Of a stretch of 64,000 nt of DNA, positions 56,620-64,000 are shown in pieces. Origin of the DNA: Ramazzottius varieornatus (taxonomy: Eukaryota; Tardigrada; Eutardigrada; Parachela; Ramazzottiidae); assembly GCA_001949185.1 (NCBI GenBank), contig BDGG01000013.1:248001-312000 (forward strand), written 5' to 3'. The first letter of the stretch is position 1, and every line of letters begins with the position of its first letter. Below the pieces are notes generated by a model, which was not told the DNA's origin, did no database searches, and was given only the letters and a program-made list of their open reading frames with translations. Position numbers and translations under genes: made by a program.

Positions 56620-58570
56620 ACGACTGTGGAGGGTATAACGTCTTTTCAGGCTTCGATCGATCAGTCTACAGCATCGAATATCGTCAGCCCCTTGACAAAA
56701 TCTTCGACTCCGTTTACAATGGGAATTCTTTCAAAGACACGCTGGAAAAGATGACGTTTAAAACAATCTTTGAAGGTCTGGATGATACCGGCGTCCAATG
56801 GCTGAGCTCGTGCGGTACAGTTTGGTGGAAAGAAGTGAAGCTTGACGTTTGATCGGGAACCTTATGGGCGATGAAGTTGTCCAGAATCAGAAGAACGACA
56901 CGGTTTTGCTTGACCATCTCGCCATTAAGCCAGTCCAGCCAGGAGTTGAATATGGCCGTGGTCATACAGGCGGTACTGTTATAATAGTATGAAAACCCGT
57001 ACTCGTCGACCTTAATATCATGTACGAGGGAGAGGTTGTCGAATGGGCCACACCACTTAGGAGTTATGGAGTGGGCCAGTCAGTCTTTTCGCTAACTATC
57101 CACTATTTCCGTAAAGTTTTCCGATGAAACGCTAGAGAATATCTTTTTGTATGTCTGTGCACAGGTTATTAGCAGAGCAAAATTCAGATGCTCAAGATGA
57201 GATGCCCGATCTGGAAAATGATCGCATCCCATGTTAAGAAAACATGAGCATAAAGTAGTAGAGAGGCCACAAGAGGCGCTGCTGCCGCCTTTCCGAGTGA
57301 CTCACTCAGCAAAACTGAATCGTACAGCAGGGCCAAATTTTCAAAACAAGCATACGAAATCGTTTCTGAGGACATTCTCTCATTCATCTCAAGCATGTCG
57401 TCTCCCAAGCTCGTCAGTGCTGCAGAAACCCAAAGTTGTGAAGTTGTGGTAAAGAAGTCTAGTGTAAGACAAACCCTTCCGTTGGACTATTGAAATCATT
57501 TGCAGCATAAAGCTGGACCGTAAGCAACATACCACAAATCTAAACCTGCGGTGTAGCTCGAACCGCCAGTTGAACAAGCGCATTGTGCGTGGTGCCACCC
57601 TATACCACAGCTATTTTCGCGGTGGCCCACTCCATAAACCCAAAATGATGTGGCCCACTCGATAACCTCTCCCTCATACGGCATTTTTCTGAAAGGCTCG
57701 AGATCGTTCGGCGGTACCGATCACACATACGGCAAACCTTTCGCCACCGGCAGAGCATAGAAGGAAGATAGTGATTCTATCTTTTGCGACCTTCACACCA
57801 GTTTCTTGCTTTCCACCAATGACCAACGACTAAATCCCCACATTTCGCCACCACATTCCAGTTTAATCCGCATTGAGGAGGTTTTTCGGGTCATTATTGA
57901 GAAGTATCTTCGGCTGATCATCCAGAAACCACTTTTCAAGAGCGACCAAGTCCGTACTGGATTCCTCGCCTAAAAATATGAGTGAGTTTGTAAAAGTGGC
58001 TAATCTATGAACGACCAATCTCTTCAACGATTTCTTTAATTTCTTGAAGGATTTACTATGAAGCCTTTTCAGGTTTATATCGTTTCGTTTGGTGAACTTC
58101 TCGTACCATCCGTTGGTGCACTTGAAGCTGGCAATTCTCAGGGAAGAGGCAATGAAAGTGGCAGTGTTTCGGAGGAAAACAGGACGGATAGGTATGCGCT
58201 TGCTTCGGGCCCACTTCAGGAGCTTCAAACATCCCTCTTCGACCTCAGGAAATTGTAAATTCACGGTGGTTCTCTTCCGTTTTCTCACGGCACTACCACC
58301 AGTTTTGAGAGCTGCAGCGATAGCGCTGGTCTTTTCGTGGATCAACCGTATTCCGCTCTCTGTCATATCGAAACGATCCGCCAGATCGCCAGCTTTAGCC
58401 TGAAATAAGAACAGAACTTGCTTGTTGACAGGAAGCTGATATTTTGTGAGCAACTTACACCGTGATCCATCAAGTGAGCGATCTGAGCTCGTCTTTCCAG
58501 TACGGTACTTTCCAATACAGCCGGCTTCCGTCGCTGGTTCTGATTATCTGGATACAAGAACAGATACAAG
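56620..58570 (-). pseudogene. Tigger/CENPB-like transposase (Tigger-B), split by a MITE
   Basis: Minus strand. A first exon part (about 58550-58460) reads RRKPAVLESTVLERRAQIAH, then a GT-AG intron to about 58405. The main frame (58405-57863) has a CENPB-type helix-turn-helix: GCLKLLKWARSKRIP and NGWYEKFTKRNDI. The first catalytic region is NAD followed by TAA where the family has Glu. A TAG is next at about 57831. The frame continues VAKDRITIFLLCSAGGERFA to RAFQKNA (57686), where a 652-bp MITE is inserted. After it the same protein resumes with IKVDEYGFSYYY and VVLLILDNFIAHK, the second catalytic Asp. Two stops and an insertion: inactive. Confidence 0.85.
57025..57676. mobile_element. MITE inserted in the Tigger-B DDE domain
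   Basis: 652 bp. About 55-bp terminal inverted repeats: CGAGGGAGAGGTTGTCGAAT then GGGCCACACCACTT at 57025, and the mirror TGAGGGAGAGGTTATCGAGT from 57676. TA (57023-57024 and 57677-57678) flanks it, as for Tc1/mariner- or pogo-mobilised elements; a TAC triplet also fits. Interior without recognised coding sequence. Confidence 0.8.
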
Positions 58571-58987
58571 AACTAAAGCAGTAGGACAACGGGAAAGGTG
58601 CCGGAATAAGCGTAAATTGGGGAGAGTGAACACATTAGAAAACCATCGGAAGTGCTATGGTTCAGTTTGTGATAGAAGCCTTTGACTGAGCAGCTGATTC
58701 ACTAGTACTAGTACCGGACGTGAGTCGCTACAGCTTTGCGCGGTTGGTTCACCTTCTTGATTGACTCCACGGACGTCATAGCCTCTTCGGCAAGTCAGCT
58801 ATCGCAAACTCGGCATGTGTGTTTTCGTAGAAAACGTATCTAAAGATTAACCTTTTACTCTGTTCCGATGCAAAGCCAGGCTAAGCGCTGTATGAACAGA
58901 GTTCGAAAAATGCCGCAAGAGCGCCAGAGAAAAAGAGGGTATATAAAACAAAAACAACCAACTTTTTCGTTTTTAAAATCTCAAAAT

Positions 58988-61195
58988 CTAAACCAGCAGA
59001 AGTACATCTACATTGTTCTTGCACCACATGAAATTCGAGCAGTTTAGCCCGCTCAGATAGTTCTTAAAACTCAACAAGCTATTTACATGAAGAGCAGATG
59101 GACAAAAAAGGCTATCTTTGAACAATGCCTCGGCGATGTACGCAAACGAGCCGGAAGTGGACTCAAGAAGCTTGCAGGACAGTGGAGCGGTGGAGACAGG
59201 CAGCATCATCAGGATTTTGGCTTGACTCCTTGTTTTCAAGTTCCGGCTTGGTTCTTGGCTCTTCAGCAGACGATTACCGTTGGCAAAATTACCAGTCCAA
59301 ATTCGAAAGACGTTCACCAGGAGGTTTTCACAGCGTCGATGCCAGAGTGGCTTCCATGCGACTTCTTGCAAATGCTGGCGGTATCGCTTGAAGTCTGGAT
59401 CGTGCCTGTCTTTGTCTGCTCGGCTCAATCGGATGCTCTGCAGGAACTTCTTTTGAATGGATTCCAGCTGTCTTTGCAGGCTCTTGGTCGTAGGGAACCA
59501 GCATGACGAGGCATAGTCGTGGACTGCTCTTACGAGGCTCTTGTAAAGAAGCTGCTTCACTGCTCCATATCGTTGGGGAAAGAACGCGTTGACAGCGTAC
59601 AATCTTTGCCTGCACTTGGCCGTCACTTTGTCCACTTGGGCTGTCCATTCGAGCTTGCTTGAGAATGTTACGCCGAGGCAAACTGCTTCATTCACCAAAG
59701 GGATCTTCCTGCCACTAAACACGTAGTTTTCGCCTGGAACCTTCACACTCTTGTCCCGCTTGTTCGAGATCCGGAGGTGTTGCGACTTTTCCGGATTGAT
59801 TTTGAGGCCGACTTCTTTACACCATGCTTCTAACCGTTGGAGATCTTGCTGGAGGACAACGTAGTCTTCATGTTTCTTGATTGTTCGAGACAGAACAATG
59901 TCATCGGCGTACTGCATGACCGTGGAACTGATGCTTTTGGCTAGGCTGTTAACGGCAATGGTGAAGAGAAGTGGGCCAAGAATTGAACCCTGCGGCACAC
60001 CAGATGGGACAGATTGTTCCGACGAGAAATGTCCCTCAACCACGACCCTTTGGCTCCTTCCTTTCAAGTAATCAGACAGCAAACCTTTCATCTCACCATT
60101 CACTCCATGACTTGACAGGCTAGTGACGATGGACGAGTGCGGAAGCTTGTCGAAGGCTTTCGAACAGTCCAAAAGAACCACGTCTTCTTCGTCTCTTTGT
60201 AAGAGGGTTTGCGAGTATTGGTGAGCCATATGGAGCAACTGCATTTCCGTCGACCTCTGCTTTCTGAATCCGTACTGCGTATCTGAAAGTAGATTATTCT
60301 TATCAAGATAGTTACTCAGATGACTCGCCACAATCTTCTCGAACAGCTTGGATAATGGTGGTAGAAGGGAGATGGGACGAAAGGAAGAGCTTCCCTTCTT
60401 TGGTATTGGTACCACTTCGGCCTGCTTCCACGCTGTGGGGAATTCTCTTTTGCTGACGATCAGATTGAACAGTCTTGACAAGGGATATACTACGGATGTT
60501 CCCGCGATCTTGAGTAGCTGGTTGGTTATCAGGAAGGAACCAGCAGCTTTAGCAGAGGCGTTGGATTTGCTTCAAGGCGTTGGATTTGCTTCAAGATCAC
60601 CGAGGTAGTGAAGTGAAGTGGCGCGCAGTGGGGTGTCTCTGGGGGCTCAACACGTATCGGCTCACCATGGCTAACGGTTGATGGCAGGCAGTGGCGTGGA
60701 CAGGCAGAGTACACTTAGGAGAATTCTTGGCTGATAAACTCGGCTTTGTCTTGCGGATCTACGATGTACTTCTCATCATGACCAGGTATCGGGATAGGCG
60801 GGATAGATGCAGCGGAGGTGTTCTTCTTGACATGTTTCCAGACTGCTCGGGGATTTCTGCGGGATGCTTTTGCGATGCCATAAAGACGACGATGCTTGTC
60901 AGATTGGATGATCCTTCTCTTCGAGCTCCTTCCAACTTGAATAATCTGCTTGATCCCTTGTTCTTCTCCATTTCTTAAAGGCACTTCCACATCTTCGCAA
61001 GCTATTAATAGCTCTTTCGGAGAGGGAAGGACGATGAAGACGCTTGGCTCCGACAGACTTCAACTGAAAAGCACTCTTCGCAGCAGCGATGAATTTATCC
61101 TGAAAAACAGTAACGGCAACATCGACATTGCACATCAAATCAAACACCTGGCCCCAATCAATCGATGATAGTGCAGTCTTATTTGTGACGTACAT
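58988..61195 (-). mobile_element. 5'-truncated non-LTR retrotransposon (jockey/CR1-like)
   Basis: Minus strand. A 497-codon open frame (60481-58988) is a complete reverse transcriptase: PIPKKGSSSFRPISLLPPLS, GFRKQRSTEMQL, DCSKAFDKLPH, VPSGVPQGSILGPLLF, and the catalytic QYADDIVL. Upstream parts of the same ORF are in other frames: VWKHVKKNTSAASIP (60990-60715) and FIAAAKSAFQLKSVG (61195-60900). The endonuclease domain is missing, so the copy is 5' truncated as usual for this class. A 19-bp tandem duplication at 60557-60594 creates one frameshift. The RT half has no stop and may be young. Clade assignment needs a tree. Confidence 0.9.
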
Positions 61196-61372
61196 AAATT
61201 ATCGGAGGTAATACAGTACTAAGCGTTGCGAGCACTACGCAATAGCCTCACACTGTGTCGGCAGCAGCAAATCAAACATCAAACTGCGCTTAACAAGTCA
61301 AAATTGCAGCTCCCTCTCTTGCAGCACTACATAACGAAGTTATGGATACTGCACTGTGACCTTACCCTATGG

Positions 61373-63572
61373 CAGTGTATTTCCGATACAACTTTTGCAG
61401 TTTGAATTACAATTATGACTAATCGAAATCCTGTGAGTAACCGTAATTCGTATTGCCGGTAGTTCGTCGTTACTGAACTGCCGATTACGATTAATCGAAA
61501 TCCAGCTTTCGACAGCAATTCAAATTTGAATTATTAGGACGATATTTTGTAATTTCAATATAGTATGCCCGTAAAGCTGTCGTTCCAGTCGCAATATTAA
61601 GGAGCGTATGGGATGCCCGTCTGTCGTGCTATATCGATCATGCAGTGCCCGAGGCATCTTATCCGGGTGCACAGATCAATTCTGGCGCGGGTTCGCCCGG
61701 CGCTAACACATAGTGGTACGATCAGCCCTTTCGCACCAGGGGGCTGAAACATGAATTTTCGCAGTACAAATTTCTCTCGTCTTTGAATTTTCTCGTGCAT
61801 CTTCTTTCCGATGTTCGCTTTGTCTTCTTTACGGATACCGTAGGTTCAAGTAAGGAGGAGTGGTCGTCGTCGAACCCGGGCTAGCCATCATCTTGGCCAC
61901 TTGTAGCGATACCATCCAACCTAGCCAGTGTTCTATCGTCGTAGAAGAGCTGAGTGACTATGTAAAAAGTGTGGGATACTGAGGAGACATGACCTGCAAT
62001 GTCGGACACGTAGATCTGTTGAAGAAAGCTATGGGAAGTTCCGAGAAGCTGAACCTTACCGCCGGTGGTCTCACAGCTTGAGGGAAGGATTGTTCCTGAC
62101 TTTCCTGTCGAGGGTAAAACCATTATTCACGCAGAGGTCCCTTATGGTTTCCCATCGTTGGTGATACAGGTGGTCCTGTGGAGCGCTTTGGTCAACTTCA
62201 CAATGTATCGTTGTGTTTTCCGAAAGAAAACATAAAGCGTACCGGTTGTAAGACAGATTTGGCCGGCTTTCTACAGCAGATCTTAATGATCTCTCGAAGT
62301 CGCTCCTCGGTTGAGTCCATGAAGCCGCGTACCGTCTTGCGTGTCGGTAAAGGCGCTCGGTAGTCCAGATGATAAATCAAGTCGTGGAAGCTTTCGTCTT
62401 CGACACCATTCAGCGTCACGGATGGCGATCGCAGATCATAGAGAGCAACTTTCTGGAGTGTACTGTCGTGCCTGTAGACAATGATCAGGGATCAGATTTT
62501 GCAATCGGAGTGGCCAGATCAGTCGATCAATCAATTTACCTTGGATGGTTTTTTTCGTACGGCTGTTTTGATTGAGCCACCTCTTCGAGCGTTACTTGTC
62601 TGAAGTAAACGCCCGAAAGGGAATCCTTCTCCTTTCAGCTTTCTGTTTTGCCAACAGTTCGAGTTATTCCTTGTAGGCTGCTGGATGCTTCTGCAGATGA
62701 ACTCTGTTATTTCCTGCAGAGCAGCCGATAAGTTGTTTCGAGCAGCCTCCAACCATGCACGTCGAATGGTCGCCTTCTTCGTCATACTTGAAGAAATTCC
62801 AAACTGGTGAGTCCTTCTTCCTTCCCCCTGCAGACTGCTCCAAATTTGGAACTCCAACGTTTAGAGTTCCAACAGAAATTATCAGCTCACTGGCAGCATA
62901 TGATGACGGCGGAGGAACGCAGTTCTTGGAGGATGTGGTCAAGTCCACGACGGATTCTATGGAAGACGTGTTGGTGGAAGGCTTCTGACCCATCTTATGC
63001 GTGTCGACCTTACGCTTTCCCTTGTTCTGCATCTCGACCATGATCGAGATGTCAGTATGAAGACTTGGAACAACACAGATTAGCGGTGGAATCTGAACGT
63101 TTCACAAAGTCACTTAAAACCTCTTCGGCTTCACTTCCGGCGATGCTTTTCTAATTTATCTCCTCGTCAAATCAATGATCAATGATACGCAATCGTAAGA
63201 GGCAAACTGCAAAAACAAGCTCCGATGTGCCAGCCTCTGAATGCGCTATAGTCCGGGGGCAGATTGGCAATGCGGGCTTGACGCTGACAGCTGTAGATTC
63301 AACCGGCGCACTTGAACTGGCAGTTTTGCAGTACTAATGCGCAATTCAAACCGACCGTAGTGTCTTATTCCGATTATGCTTATTTGAATTAAGCCCTTGT
63401 ATGATTTGAATTACGAATTAAAATACTCTGATCATTTGTCATTTGAATTTGGATTCCGATTCATATCGAAATACGTTGGCAAAAGGTTCTCAATTTGACT
63501 TGTTGTATCAGAATCCCAAAAAGGCCAAAATTAGCCATTTTCAATTATGTATTACAATAATCAACAACACTG
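61373..63572 (-). mobile_element. hAT transposon with perfect 8-bp target duplication
   Basis: 2.2 kb. Ends CAGTGTATTTCCGATAC and (reverse complement) CAGTGTTGTTGATTATTG. CCCTATGG flanks it exactly at 61365-61372 and 63573-63580. Subterminal words TTTGAATTACAATTATGACT and TTAGCCATTTTCAATTATG match the MITE at 23227-23903. A transposase remnant lies inside on the minus strand. Confidence 0.9.
61880..63041 (-). pseudogene. hAT transposase remnant with BED zinc finger
   Basis: The N-terminal frame (63041-62664) ends in a BED-type zinc finger: SPVWNFFKYDEEGDHSTCM then GGCSKQLIGCSAGNNRVHLQ and KHPAAYKE, with the Cys pair and spaced His. A stop follows. Further on, 62419-62198 reads DESFHDLIYHLDYRAPLP then TRKTVRGFMDST, the typical hAT stretch after the BED finger. 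A frame at 62123-61881 may be the next portion. The catalytic core and the C-terminal dimerisation domain are missing or unreadable, consistent with an internally deleted 2.2-kb copy. Confidence 0.8.
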
Positions 63573-63580
63573 CCCTATGG

Positions 63581-63914
63581 CAGTGAAGGTGATCAACTGA
63601 TCTTGACCGAGCAACGCAGCCAACATTGCCACCTGCAGAACTTGACTGGGTAAAGTATACCAGTGAGAAAAGTTAGACCTCGCTCCTCGTAGTTTTAATC
63701 TTATGCAGTTATCCTTACTGTGTTTTCTTCTGCCGATCTGGATAACATTGTGGTGTTTCCTTGTCGTCAAAACCCTGTATACCAAAGGTTTTGCTGTGTT
63801 GAGTTCGGATACTCTTGCGTGCGTGTGGCGCTGAATCCACAGAGAGTGCCCAGTGTATCCTTTGCAGGAATCGGACTTACAGTCCGGAAATACTTTATGG
63901 TTTGTGCTTGAAAG
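63581..63914. other. Upstream region of FAHD1
   Basis: No gene seen; should contain the FAHD1 promoter and 5' UTR. Confidence 0.4.
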
Positions 63915-64000
63915 ATGTCTGGTCGGAGTTTCGAAAAGTTCGCGGAACTAGCATCCAAGATCATCGCGGTCGGGAAGAACTACGCAGATCATATAAAGGT
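63915..64000 (+). CDS. FAHD1: Fumarylacetoacetate hydrolase domain protein 1 (FAHD1), first exon, partial
   Basis: ATG 63915 opens MSGRSFEKFAELASKI then IAVGKNYADHIK, the start of the FAHD1 family (acylpyruvase and oxaloacetate decarboxylase of mitochondria). The sequence ends in AAAGGT, where the GT may be a splice donor. The window stops here, so the catalytic domain is not visible and the call rests on 28 residues with the conserved GKNYADH motif. Confidence 0.75.
   Translation, partial: MSGRSFEKFAELASKIIAVGKNYADHIK

Noticed and set aside
1-64000. tRNA, rRNA or CRISPR loci
   Set aside because: No cloverleaf with a TTCRANNC-type arm, no rRNA core sequence and no regularly spaced direct repeats were found by eye; a covariance-model scan was not possible.

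Overview
The window comes from an invertebrate (metazoan) nuclear genome. Protein-coding genes are split by many short introns, mostly 55-350 bp, with GT-AG and a few GC-AG borders. The gene set is animal: MBOAT7, a PR/SET zinc-finger protein, CENPJ/CPAP, PAICS, AP3D1, GTF2F2, ZNF622, a DPY30-domain protein, a TTF-type zinc-finger protein, FOXRED1, NUDT2 and FAHD1. I cannot name the species from sequence alone. CPAP and the DPY30-domain protein suggest an animal with centrioles and cilia or flagella.

Layout. 0-2.1 kb holds MBOAT7 (minus). 2.1-18 kb is rich in DNA transposons: a pogo/Tigger element with a hAT-type MITE inside one terminal repeat, several inverted-repeat elements, a decayed Tc1/mariner, and a nearly complete PIF/Harbinger element with both of its genes. 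18-21.8 kb holds the PR/SET zinc-finger gene (minus). 22-31.3 kb is again repeats, with two BTB/POZ pseudogenes and one small gene for a hydrophilic protein. 31.7-54.4 kb is a dense block of nine genes: CENPJ(+), PAICS(+), AP3D1(-), GTF2F2(-), ZNF622(+), DPY30-domain(-), TTF-ZnF(+), FOXRED1(-), NUDT2(+). Three gene pairs there are divergent with short shared upstream regions. 54.5-63.6 kb is repeats: a second Tigger split by a MITE, a 5'-truncated non-LTR retrotransposon and a hAT element with a perfect 8-bp target duplication. The first exon of FAHD1 begins at 63.9 kb and runs off the window.

The exon models of MBOAT7, CENPJ, PAICS, AP3D1, GTF2F2, ZNF622, the TTF gene, FOXRED1 and NUDT2 were built by hand. 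In each the exon lengths sum to a whole number of codons, which supports the splice sites. The genes are housekeeping genes of separate pathways (phospholipid remodelling, centriole assembly, purine synthesis, vesicle coats, transcription, ribosome assembly, mitochondrial complex I, nucleotide hydrolysis) and do not form one system.

The most unusual signal is a family of about 100-125 bp near-palindromic repeats, built on a CCAAGTGGCGCAC arm, a central CCAATAAC-like segment and a GTGCGCCACTTGG arm. About twenty copies lie in the window, most of them inside introns of eight different genes and none in a recognised exon. A second short family with GTATGCAGGT / ACCTGCATAC arms behaves the same way.
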